Source of the DNA: Sanguinoderma infundibulare
Lineage: Eukaryota; Basidiomycota; Agaricomycetes; Polyporales; Polyporaceae
Assembly (NCBI GenBank): GCA_032821775.1
Contig: JAVLRN010000001.1
Coordinates: forward strand, 1,364,001-1,428,000
Direction: 5' to 3'
Length of the DNA: 64,000 nucleotides
The notes under the pieces: model-generated
Databases searched by the model: none
What the model saw: only the letters and a program-made list of their open reading frames with translations
What the model was told of the DNA's origin: nothing
Shown: in pieces, positions 49,420 to 60,302 of the stretch
Layout of the letters: each line of letters starts with the position of its first letter
Position numbering within the stretch: the first letter of the stretch is position 1
Program-made: the position numbers and the translations under genes

Positions 49420-50356
49420 ATGAGCATCCTCCCATCGCCCCCGCACCCTCTCTCGCCGGAGCCCGCATACTCCCACCGTCCTACGCCCCGCACAGTCGAC
49501 TCGAATATGAGGACTATCCTCGCTTCTTCTTGGCGCGTCTTGGAACAGGTCAGTGCCCAAGCCTCTCCGCTACTTTCTGCCGTCCTCATAGTCTGCATCC
49601 ACTAGCCTCCACCGCCTACTCTGCGCGAGATTCTTGACGCGTACAAGGCCAGAGGCGACGGCGACAGAGAAATGTTGCTTGCCATGTTGAACGCAAAATG
49701 CTCCGAAGACCAGGTCAGTTCATATTTGTGGATGTCCATTGAATGTATGCGCTTACCATGTCATGCGTCGTTCCATATCACAGCGTCTCGCGTCTTTCGC
49801 GACATTGCATCGCACAATGCTTGACATGTATCAGCCGCCACACGCCCAGCCTGCTCTGCCCGTGTTGCCACTGCACATCCCAGACAGCCACCAGTCGCAC
49901 GCATACTCGCACGCTCACCAGTTCCCCTCTCCACCTGCCTCTTACCACCACTCTCCCCCTTCGTCTTTATCACAACCATTGCATCACGACAATTCCCGCC
50001 ACCAACGCACTCATTCCGCGTCCTCTATCCCCGAGCAAAGCCAAGACAGGAGTACACTTCCATCGTCCTCCAATCAGCAGCTGCGCAAACGACGGCGTAC
50101 GTCGCGGTCTCCCCCGCCTCATCCGCGCGTTCGGCTTTCCCCAGAGGCTATGTCGGCCCATGCACACGATCTCCCTCCCTCTCCGCATTCCTCAGAGTCT
50201 TCGGCACGCAGCAGTGGTGGTTCGCCCCGCTCCCGAGAGTCGATGGCCATCAACTCTCTCTTGCTCAATTCCCATTCAACCTCGCAGGAGACCGACGGCC
50301 CGAAACGGAACACGAGTTCCGAACGAAGTACGACCTTGGCCTCGAGGGAGCGATAA
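49420..50356 (+). CDS. Unrecognised protein, helical N-terminus and low-complexity tail
   Basis: No family recognised. Three exons (49420-49548, 49606-49713, 49784-50356) with clean GT-AG ends give 269 residues, and the frame stays open across both joins. The N-terminal about 90 residues look folded: RTILASSWRVLEQPPPPTLR, EILDAYKARGDGDREMLLAM, LNAKCSEDQRLASFATLHRT and MLDMYQPP. They suggest three or four amphipathic helices. The rest is rich in Ser, Pro, His and Arg with a basic cluster (QLRKRRRTSRSPPPHPR) that could be a nuclear signal. The start is the first ATG of the spliced frame (MSILPSPPHPLSPEP); an earlier exon cannot be excluded. A nuclear or regulatory role is a guess from composition. 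Confidence 0.7.
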
Positions 50357-53300
50357 GCTCTGGCTTGGCGGCGTATTTAATGCTGTCTCCTACTGTCGAG
50401 TGTGCGATATTGCGATGTAGCATTACGTTAATCGCCTCTAGTCTCTGTTGTATGTGACCGTTCCTCCTTATCTCTCCTCGCGCTCAGTCCGGCTTCCGGT
50501 TCTATGCGTAGGCTGTAATGTGTTGTTGGCTTCCCGCCTGACCTATCGCGCTATCTCTCGGGTGTATTGCAATCCGTGCGCACTGTACTGTCTGATCACC
50601 ACTACCCACCATACAGTAATATGACCAGTTCTTCTGAACGTTTTTCCGTGTCGGACTCACGATGTACGGCTTTACAGTTGTAGATGGATGCCCGTCACTC
50701 CTCGACGGCTCGACAGCGAACATCGTACTCTTCCATGACGACTCTGAACAGCTCAAGAGCAGGCAAAGAGCGACGACTATTATTACCTCAGCCAAGACCC
50801 CATGGCCAGCTTCCATCGATTGACTCACGTTAACGTTGGGCTCGAAGCCAGCAGGCAAAGTCAAATGTGGTCGCTCAGACATGTCCCGTTCCATTTCTTG
50901 TTGTCTGTTCCCACCACCATCGGCCTATATCCGTACCCGTACAGATGCCGCCGGACTCTTTCCACCAAAACATCGGAATAGCACTCGCGTAATAGGTGCG
51001 CAGCGATTCGTTGCACCCGAAGCTGTACCTGCGAGGCATCGAGCTCGCGTTGAGCCTTGTGCCACCCACCGCCGGTCAGGTCCTCGCTGCATTGCTACGC
51101 GTCCCGCAGTGGGACCGTGTGGGCCTCCTGCGATGACAATTACGGTAAGCAGCGCACTGCTACTGTCACAGCATGCCGACATACTCGGAGCTTACCGTCA
51201 AGTTTGGTGTTCCGGATGCTACAGACGTGTTGGCGCGGCGCCACTCCGAGTACAGTTCCCTTGGGCAGGGAAGCAATGCCACGAACGTTAGTGCGTCGTA
51301 TACCAATGGAGGCCAGAGCGCACGGCTGAACCCAAGACGCGACTAAGTTCAACACGAGCAACGTAAGGCACGTATGTAGAGTGGCGTCAGATGCAGCACC
51401 CGGCGCCGGTGCGTGGCTTGTCAAGATGTCAACCCGTCATTGTCGCAGGGCGCTGCGGCACACAGCAAAGGTAAGTCGTCTTCCGCAGCGCGCACGCCAA
51501 ATTGACATTGACATCTATTCGCCTCCCAGTTGAGATCCAGCCACGATGTTTGTGATGGGCCTGTTGTCGAAGGTTCAACGTTCAGGCCAAGACCGGGGCT
51601 TCTCTCCACATTCGTCGTCTCGACTCGTACGGGCGGTGCTTTGACCAAACCTCGACGAAAAAACACGTCCGCGGCCTTGCGCTTGAGTCATCGGACGAGG
51701 TGCACGTATAGACCCATGCTCGTCCTGCACGTCAGGGCACGGACGCACCCGTGGATTCTGACGCAACGTCGCAATCGCCCATGCAAAAACGAGCGACGAG
51801 CACCGTAGGAGGAAAACGAGAAGGATCGAAGCCAATTTCCGACGCCCGGGATTAGGTATGTGGCAACATCCCTCTGATAACCATTCAGTCATCTCACCTG
51901 GCGCGCCGCCTTTCAGCCACCGTCAGGGTTTGCCGCTTGCTGAACTTGAACTTGAACGTGAACGGCGCGATGGTTCTCCTCGAATCCAATCCACAAGCCG
52001 TTCCCGAGACGCAAGGGTCCCCCGCTCGCGGCAACGTTCTGATCACGATGGGGTACATAGGACGGCGAACCACAGTGTCGGTCCTGCTGGATCGGAGTGC
52101 GGGTCATTAATAGTGCGTGTCTCCGCATGACAGTCTCTCCGCATGACAAGGTTCCAAGGATGACGCATCCCCACAATCGTCTCTCTTAAGGTTAACCATA
52201 GCGCGCGCAGCAGGGGGTCTTGCTTGTGGCAAAGCCGTGCCCGGTGGTTTTGACACCTGAACGGTGAGCCCTGCACGAGTGGCGCGGGGCGGTTATCCAG
52301 GCGCCGCGCCCGCCTTGCTTCTCGGAACATTGAGTTCATCTGTTAAGAATGAAAGAGGATGTCCGACGCGTTCCTTGTAACAAGGGCTTCGGTCCCCTCT
52401 TGTCCGATTTAGCATCGGAGCGCTCTCTTCCCAGTCTTTTTGCGGATATTCGTATCCCCGCCCTAACATTCACGAAAGTGGGCCGGTTGACTCATTGGCA
52501 AAGGTCACAGCGTTGTGGATGCGAGCAAGGACGCTGGAGGGGTTCCTTTTCGGTACTCCGACTACCGAGAACGTCATATGGCGGTGATTGGAGACGAATA
52601 TGGGGACAGCAAGGCTTCCAAACGAAAGACCCTTTCGTTCGGCAGCCTACTTCCGATGATTCCTCTCCTTATTACTCAAATACGAGGGCGCTGCATGTCG
52701 TGAAAACGGCCGCGATTGGATGACAGACATTCCTGACCGTCTAGAGGAGGAGTCACGCCGAAAGACGTGGATGCGGAAGAAGAAGGTCGGGCCTGACACC
52801 GTGTCCTTGCCAAACGGACATGAACGTTCCTCGGTCCGTGTGCCCTCAGGAGAAGGGTACCCTTTCGACTAGTCCTGGAGTGGACAGTTAGGTCCAAGCC
52901 AAGAGGATTCTCGAGGTCAGGGCATCACTAATCAAGCTGTTCCTTCGAGAGCAACGGCCGCCTGCCGCCATATCCAATTGTGTTTTATGCCGGCACTTTC
53001 GACGAGGGTGGACGAGTCGCGTGCCAGCAGCGTTTCATTCTCGCGATTCCTCCAACTTCTGCGGGGTTGGACTTGCTTTGAACGATCCGTACGGTTGGAT
53101 CAATTGACCGGCCTCGAAGAAAGGCTCCAGGGTTTGGGGGTAAACGAACGTGACGGTGAATATGCCATTTTGACGCTATCAAACTGATAGAGTTGCTCGG
53201 CACCTTGTCCGTCGCCTCTGTGGCGGAAGGCGGACATCGAGGGCCGTTCACTGTAAACTCCACGAACCCCCGACTGGAGTCCTATTCGGAGGACGCCTTT

Positions 53301-53705
53301 TCCATACTCGTGAGAGCGGCGGAGTGCGCTGGCGCATCGTGGAGGTCACAGTACACAGTCCGTGTCATCTCCTCGTCCAATATCGACGGGTACTGTACAT
53401 ACACGCAATGCCAGAGGAAGCCCGGGCTGAGAGTCGCCAAGCAGATACCATAACAACATCAAGAAGCCCGCTTATTGCCACTCGGCCCAACCTCCCGCCT
53501 GCCAATAGAAGCCTCGTGATAGTCATTCTCGCGGTCGTCATCAAATACATGAATAAAAATGAGAATAGTTAGGACCCGTTCAGTGCTTCGTGCCCGGTCC
53601 TTCTGGAGCTAGAGTGACACCGAGAACCTTATGTGTGGCGATCTGCCGCCGGGAACCGTCGTCGAAAGCGTGGCCGGTCAGAAGCTGAAGAAGCGGGAGT
53701 GAGTC
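50357..53705. other. Unresolved 3.3 kb, no gene supported
   Basis: Between the 49420 gene and the convergent chitinase. Frames of 70-150 codons on both strands carry no domain I recognise. A minus-strand piece near 51060-51000 (KAQRELDAS) is weakly like a cytochrome P450 helix but stands alone. A short imperfect duplication (TCTCCGCATGACA) occurs at about 52120-52147. Confidence 0.4.
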
Positions 53706-56112
53706 CTAGAGAGGCGGCCTTGCGGGCTCTGCAAGAACCTCCCTCTTGCTGCTGGTGCACGGCCCGTTGTCGGTCCAGACCCCACTGGCACCTGTTGCGG
53801 TGATTGACACATTAATCAACGAGGAAGGGGGCCTGGAACGAGTGAAACACCTACCGCCAGGAGTGTCGTTCTGGGTCCACCACTTGGCGGTCCAGAGGTG
53901 CCCACTGGGGGCAAGTGGATTGAAATGATCCGTTAACAGGGTCGCCAGCCACGTGGGACGAGGACGCACTTGTAGGTGACGGTCTGCCCGCCAGTGTATG
54001 CGGTCGCAGAGTCCCATGCAGCTACGCCGGCGCAGCTTCCCGCGGTGGGGGAAGAGCCGGTGGACGTGGATGTCGACGTCCCCCCAGAAGGCGCGTTGCC
54101 GGCGCACGCGCTGGCTGCAGGGCTTCTTCAGTAAGGACCGAAAAGAAGAAGCCGGATCCACCTACTCGGATTCCAATCCCCGTTGGGATCCGCGCTGGGG
54201 GCGCTCTGCGTCCACCACTTGGCCTGGAGAAAAGACCGGAGGTGAGCGTCATGAGTTTCTTCCATAGAATGCTGGGTCGGCGCACCACCCAGATGTATCT
54301 GCAGATTAGGGGGGGGAGGCGAGCAATCACGTAAAGTGAGCACGCTTCTTTCCTCCTGAATTTCGAGAGCAGGCTAGCTTACCCGTTGAACGACACTTGG
54401 CTGCTTCCAGTGTACGCTGTCCCAGAGACGTAAGCGGGAGCAGAGCACGCCGGGAACGTGAACCCAGTTCCACCCGCAGCGACGAGGGCGTTCTTAGCGG
54501 CGAGGTCGTAGCGGCCGTTCACTGCCGACCATGTAAACAAAGTTCCGATTTGCAATGAGACGGTCTGCTCACCGTATGCTTGGGAGGCATCCCACATCAT
54601 GACACCTAGCGATCAGGTGAGATGCTGTTCTTCATGAGGATACCGGCCAGGCTTACCTCCGAAGGAGGGGAATCGATTCCGGGTAAGTGTCAGTTCATTC
54701 GCAAGGGTGGCAGGATCCTGGTATCCACTGCCGGCGGCAGTCGGGGATGCAGGGGCTCCGACGAAGACCTTGACATTTGGGTTGGGGCTAATGGTCCTTG
54801 CCCAGTTGTCCCTGTCGTCTTGCCCGTAAACGTCCGTTCATCACCGACCGATTGCCCAGCACATTTACCATATACCAAAGTTGAAACCCTAAGGTCAAAT
54901 AGAAGATGCGTCATGGATTGCGACCGGATGCATATTCTCAAATAGTTACTCACGCTGGAGGCGTTGAACACTTGCAATCCGCACGGGTTATTGTCTGGTG
55001 CCCACGACGTCAGCACGTGCGATCTCAGCCTATTTTCGGCGACGTACAGAACTGCACGTAGATGGCATCGAATGAGACGGCATTGATGACCGCTCCGAGA
55101 TTGGCATCCGGGTAGACGCATTGGGGTGCGGCGGTAATGTAGTACCTGACCGAAGCATGGACTGAGGTCACGCGGCTCGGCATTGACACGCATCGACACC
55201 TACTGCTTGCTAGCGCTGCTGAAGTAGGAACGGAGCCGAGTAACGAATGCAGCGTAGCCGGTAGTGCCACCTCCTTCGATGTCCAGGTCGACGCTAACAG
55301 TGCGGCATTAGGGCTTTAAACGTAAGAGATCGGCTGTGCAAGAAGTGATGCCTCACCCGTCCAGGACAGCGTCGCCGAACGGCCGAGTCGTGCTCGACCC
55401 TCCCAAGAAGTCGTTCCAGATGGTGTCGGCGAACGTCTGCGCCTGGCTGTCGGACTGGAACCCGACGCTGGCGCCTCCTCCACCAAGACTGAGGGTGACG
55501 ACCTTCCCCTTGGACTGGCAGAACTTGACATCGGTCGCCAGAGACGAGCAGTTGGCGAGACCCGTCCCGGTGAAGGTAGCGTTGTCCTTGGGATTGCACG
55601 TCTGCGAAGGAACGGGGGTTCATTCTCGAGTGACGGAGACGAACGCAAGGGGAAACTAACGTTCGCGAGATCGAGCACCGGTGCTCCGCCAGTGCCAAAG
55701 AACGAGTTCACGAACGATACTGGGATCACATCGATGGCGTCGTCCTGATTCATTGGGATGAGCTCCGAGATCAGCGAGCGAGAAGGCACGTCGCCTTACT
55801 TGGCAGTAGAACGACAACGTCTTCTGGAAGTTCGCGGTGTCCGTGTGCGTAGCACCGTAGGAGTTCTGCCCCCAATATCTGAAGGGAAGGCGGCCGCATC
55901 AGCACGAGATGCATTCGAATCATCAAACTCGATCATCCTTACACAACCACCTGCGAAGCCGCCAGATTAGCGTGATGAAGATACAAATCTGGTCGAAAGG
56001 CACTCACATTGTCGTACCGGCTATTATCGTAGGCCGTTACACCGACGCTGGCGATGCCCACAGCTACTGTGGCAAATGCTCGGAGAGCGAGAGATCGCGA
56101 AATCCAAGCCAT
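53706..56112 (-). CDS. Endochitinase GH18 (class III) with two CBM5/12 modules
   Basis: A secreted chitinase for wall remodelling or chitin use. Sixteen exons give about 498 residues. The signal peptide starts MAWISRSLALRAFATVAVGI. The GH18 barrel shows VVVYWGQNSYGATHTDTANF, IDVIPVSFVNSFFG, KVVTLSLGGGGASVGF and the catalytic DxxDxDxE in LDGVDLDIEGGGTTGYAAF, then YYITAAPQCVYPDANLGAVI and GGVMMWDASQAYGEQ. Two chitin-binding modules follow: NALVAAGGTGFTFPAC to YIW-AKWWTQSAPSADPNGDW, and, after a Thr/Ser linker ([17 protein letters not shown]), VAAWDSATAYTGGQTVTYN to GHLWTAKWWTQNDTPGG and SGVWTDNGPC. Exon 2 is 8 nt (55943-55950), exon 9 is 20 nt (54869-54888) and exon 12 is 10 or 13 nt. The exon sum is divisible by three. 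Confidence 0.93.
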
Positions 56113-56668
56113 GATGAACTTGAATCCGGAGGTGAATCCAACCAGTTGGATTGATCAGTGGGAGGCTGGCGATAGGGAGGCTGACCATGTCCCTCCCTGC
56201 TTATAATGCTGCGCACATCCGGGATGACCGCCACGCAACAGCGTGCTGAACATCCGAGAGAAGGCACCGGCATCGAACAAAATTTCGTCACGGGATGAAA
56301 GAGTCCGCTTCGGAGCATGCGGTGCAGAGTGGGACCAGCGTGCAGCAGTGTTGGACAAGGCCAGGTGGCAGAATGAGTTTGGTCTGGAAGCCCGGTAGAG
56401 TACAAGAATGGATAAAGACCATGCGTATGTTTGATACCGCAGGACGCCGTGCACGATGCACAAGTTGGGCTGGCTTGACGCGGGTACTGTGCGTACCGCG
56501 TGCCGCGTGTTCGGCCACGGCATTGAGATAAGAATATCATTAGATAGTCTCACACACCTCCCGAGCTTTAGTACACAGTACTGTACGCAACATAAACCTA
56601 CCAGGGAAACAGCAGGCGTTGCAGCCAGTCGAGTGAACGGCTAGTGAAGTTCAACCACCACGAGCTGA
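56113..56668. other. Chitinase promoter region and CK2 alpha 3' flank
   Basis: 556 bp between two minus-strand genes. It contains the chitinase TATA box (separate entry). No coding sequence supported. Confidence 0.5.
56200..56205 (-). promoter_or_regulatory. TATA box of the chitinase gene
   Basis: TATAAG read on the minus strand, 88 bp upstream of the ATG at 56112, a normal spacing for fungal core promoters. Confidence 0.5.
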
Positions 56669-58067
56669 TCACGGTGCTGGGCCCCCGTTCTCGGCTTCAT
56701 GCAGTGCAGCGTTCCTGACGGGATCTGTGAAATGCGAAAGTGAGCCAAACGGAAGACAACCTAGTGCCAAACAGGCACGCACCAAAGTATGGGTGTGCTT
56801 GCGCTTCACGCGCGGTGAGACGTTCCTGGTGATCATAACGCAGCAGCCGGTCCAGCAGGTCGATGGCCTCGTTGGAAATGTATCTTTGGTTCTCCGATGT
56901 CGTGAAGCGTTGCCATGCTTTCTTCGGGTAGCTGGGAAGGGGTTGAGGCGAGTGACCACGCGGTGCCAACTACGTCACTTACTTTCCAAGGAGTTCATCG
57001 TACTGAGGATCTAGTGCAATGTCGTACTTGTCTATGTATTGATACAATCCCTCGGTGCCCAGCACCTTGGTGATCTTGACCAATTGGTCGTAGTTGTCGT
57101 GGCCATGGAAAAATGGTTCCTTCCGGAAGATCTAACGGAGACTGAGAAAGTTGATCTGAAAGGCACACAAGAAGACACACACCATGGAGGCAAACATACA
57201 ACCGAAGCTCCACATGTCGAGGCTATAGTCGTACTCCTGGAAGTCGACGAGGAGCTCGGGGCCCTTGAAGTAACGAGACGCTACCCGGACATTATACGCC
57301 GTCCTTGGATGGTAGAATTCGGCCAATCCCCAGTCGATCAAGCGAAGCTACTCTCACGATTAGAGGCTTAAACTGCACTACGGACATAATTTCTGACCTT
57401 CCGTCGGTCATGGTCTATCATGACGTTGTGAGGCTTGACATCACGGTGCATGATGCCTTTGGAGTGGCAGTAATCCAAGGCCTGCCCGACGGTAAGACTC
57501 GTTCGGGGTCGAGGACGGGTCACGTACCTTGAGCAGCTCATACATGTAGAATCGCACGTCGAAGTCGGTGAAACGGGGGTATAGTACTTTGAAGTCAACA
57601 TTATGCACGTATTCTGTGATAAGCGACGGGATTTTTGACGAGGGGTCGCGGACGACGTCAAGGAGAGCAACAACGTTTGGGCCACCGGCAAGGTTTTGGA
57701 GGATCTTGATTTCTCGCTTGATTTTCTTCTTCTTTACAGGCTTCAAGACCTTGATAATGCACTTTTCCTCGTTGACGATATTGATACCCTCGAAGACCTG
57801 ATGTGCGGACTCCTAGTGAGTGGCGCAGATCTTCTCAGACAATGTGGCCACGCACCTCGGAGTATTTGCCCCGCCCAACCTTCCTCACGATTTCGTAGTG
57901 ATCCTGAGACCCCCATTGTACCTGCAGGTTGTCTATTGGCTGCCCTTAGAGCGTGAATCGCGCAGGAAGAAGGAAAATTGCCCACCATACTCGTACCACG
58001 AGGAGCCGAGCTTGCTGTTGACGTCTGGGTAGACACGCGCGACGGACTTGGTGGCTGTCCTGCCCAT
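56669..58067 (-). CDS. CKA1: Casein kinase II catalytic subunit alpha
   Basis: Constitutively active Ser/Thr kinase with many nuclear and cytoplasmic targets. The start [20 protein letters not shown] at 58067 is typical. Family motifs: [20 protein letters not shown], the Gly loop [11 protein letters not shown], the catalytic Lys in [34 protein letters not shown], the CK2-specific DWG in [34 protein letters not shown] and [13 protein letters not shown] joined over an intron to [20 protein letters not shown]. The end is [39 protein letters not shown] and HPYFDPVRN. Multi-exon, all motifs intact. The 5' end faces the SET-domain gene 185 bp away. Confidence 0.95.
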
Positions 58068-58252
58068 GTGAGGAAGAGTAGGCGAGAGGGGTAGGCAGGT
58101 ACAGAGGAGATGAAAGAGCAGCAGTGCGGTACGGCGCGAGTGGATGAATGCAATCAGGCCGTGCGTCGTGCGCATGTCCTCCACTGCACGGCGCTTCCTG
58201 TCAAGTCCGCTATCTAGCCAGGCACTCCTTCTTCCTCGCGAGCCCAAACGAC
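58068..58252. promoter_or_regulatory. Short divergent spacer, CK2 alpha / SET-domain gene
   Basis: 185 bp to the preferred SET start codon. If the in-frame ATG at 58148 is used, only 80 bp remain, which argues for the later start. Confidence 0.45.
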
Positions 58253-58858
58253 ATGTCCCCGACGACAGACTGCTGCAGGCCTCCCCGCTGGCCAGCACAC
58301 CTTCAGTACCTCTCCCACCCTCGTTACCACTCCTCTGTCTCAAACGACATTCGTGCGATTATCTGTCCGAATGCCGCGCGACGCACCCAGCAGCCGGCGC
58401 ACGCAGCTCAGAAGCCCCCGGTCGCGATCCAGATCATTTCTGACCCCTCTCACCCCGCCCGCGGCCAGTTTGGACTCTTTGCTACCAAAAATATACCCCC
58501 GCGCACGCTCATCCTCGACTATGTCGGCGAGGTGCACTGCGACGACCGGCCCGATTCCGACTACGATTTGTCCCTTTACCGCACTCCAGACCATGCCAGC
58601 GTCGGCGTGGATGCGCAGCATGCTGGGAACGAAGCCAGGTTCATAAATGACTACCGTGGCGTTAAGGCGAAGCCGAACGCACTCTTCCAGGAGCGGCGGA
58701 CCGAGCGCGGTGAACTTCGCATGAGTGTCTGGAGCGGGAGCGAGGCCATCAAGAAGGGGGACGAACTTCTGGTGTCCTACGGCAAATCCTGGTGGCGCGC
58801 TCGAACACACACAGAGGACGACCTAGAGTTACAGGCCAGACAAGAACATTCCTATTGA
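58253..58858 (+). CDS. SET-domain protein, small, probable lysine methyltransferase
   Basis: A single-exon SET protein of 201 residues from the ATG at 58253 (MSPTTDCCRPPRWPAHLQYL); an in-frame ATG at 58148 would add 35 residues. SET landmarks: the GxG-type start RGQFGLFATKNIPPRTLILD, YVGEVHCDDRPDSDYDLSLY, then VGVDAQHAGNEARFINDYRG and KPNALFQERRTERGELRMSV, and the end KKGDELLVSYGKSWW with the conserved Tyr. The usual RFINHSC motif is RFINDYRG here, and no pre-SET or post-SET cysteines are present. Substrate unknown; it could modify a histone or a non-histone protein. Divergent from CK2 alpha. Confidence 0.85.
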   Translation: MSPTTDCCRPPRWPAHLQYLSHPRYHSSVSNDIRAIICPNAARRTQQPAHAAQKPPVAIQIISDPSHPARGQFGLFATKNIPPRTLILDYVGEVHCDDRPDSDYDLSLYRTPDHASVGVDAQHAGNEARFINDYRGVKAKPNALFQERRTERGELRMSVWSGSEAIKKGDELLVSYGKSWWRARTHTEDDLELQARQEHSY

Positions 58859-60302
58859 AAACCCGCGACGACCATCCGGTATTTTCCCATCTCACAACCA
58901 GCGTTCGTTCGTTCGCTGAAGTGGAGACAGGAAACAGTCATTCGATGACCTCATTGCCCCCAACAAGTCGGTGGCAAGCTGTCACACAAAGGAGCCGCAA
59001 AGAGGCTCGATTTTTGGTAAGCTCAACTCGTGCTTTTAGGGCGCATAAGCTACCTTCGGTGGCCAACTTCCCTGAGCGTCAGAATGCACAACGATACATT
59101 CGTTGCCAACCGGGACCCGAGTAGAGGCCGCGTCCTATGACCTCTCCCGCGAGTATTACTGTCTCACCACGCACTGCGAGGGCACCAGTTCTGAGCGACA
59201 TACCGTTTGCTTTTACCAAATAGTGAGTCACCCGGCGTTCTACGTTGGATCTACATAAACTCACCGGCTTCCTCAGCTCGTCTTCGTGTGATCGGTTCGA
59301 GTTACGTACACTCATTGTATTGGATGTCCGACTCAATCTATCGGTGAAAATTCGTCCCTCGCGGGAAAATCTGTCTCGTGCATGGTCGTAACCCTTCTTC
59401 AAGATCCCTCATCGGCCCTAGATAATCCCCAGCTGCCAGGATCTGCAGCCCCCGCCGACCAGGTGTCGTCTCTCCCATGTGCACGGGAATGAGGTCGGTC
59501 TTCTACCGCGTCCCTCCTGAGACAAGCACCCACGTGAGCAAGCAGATCGCCCTTGCTATCGCCTTTAACGACAGACGCGATCGTCGCCCCGCTATCTAGC
59601 TTCACTACTGTGACTAGATGTATCTAAACGTCTATCGGTACCGACCTAGCCGGACTTTCGATAGATGACCGGCCTGTTCTGTGCGGCATAATCTGCGCTG
59701 GAAGCCAAAGTCGTTTAACTCTGACAGCCAGGGCATGGTGTGGACACGAGGAGATGCTCTGACCCGACCCTTCCTTAGAGTGGTGCCATCATGTCTGACG
59801 TTTTCATCCACGGTGCTGTGTCCCTTGCGTGGTTCCGGTAGGAGTCTATCCCGACATCCGACGAATGAGCGGCGTACACGCACGGCTCTCATGTCCATCA
59901 GAACGAGGAATACTCGGGGAGCCACGGCAGGATTTTTCTCACCTTGGTACACGAGCCGGGCACGAGCTTGAAGGACTGCCTTGCCATGGGCAAGGGATAC
60001 AGATTGCTGAGACATCTTTTCATCGCTTAGGCTCAGAAGGGAGAAGAGAGGTCTATGGGGCACCCGCGGACAGAGAGGCCGCCAATGCCTGCCAGTGGCA
60101 AACCTACTGACAACAATGTGACCTGCCTTATTGGGCCGTGTTCAAGAAGTGAAATTGCACGTGGCGATCACGTGGGGCTAAAATTCCGGAGATCCCGACG
60201 TCAGCCGCGAGTCCCGACGACCATCGCCGTCGCTGGCCCAGCTCACGACCACAGCCCTAGACTCACCCGGCCCTACTTGTACTCTATAGACTACTGCTCT
60301 TA
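58859..60302. other. Intergenic: SET gene 3' flank and MDJ1 promoter
   Basis: 1.4 kb with overlapping open frames on both strands (59079-59402 -, 59632-60063 -, 59681-59971 +) that show no domain. A CACGTG E-box-like word lies near 60168-60173, about 130 bp before MDJ1. Confidence 0.4.

Noticed and set aside
50990..51130. Cytochrome P450 remnant on the minus strand (KAQRELDAS)
   Set aside because: A single short similarity with no ExxR, PERF or heme-Cys motif around it; chance is more likely.
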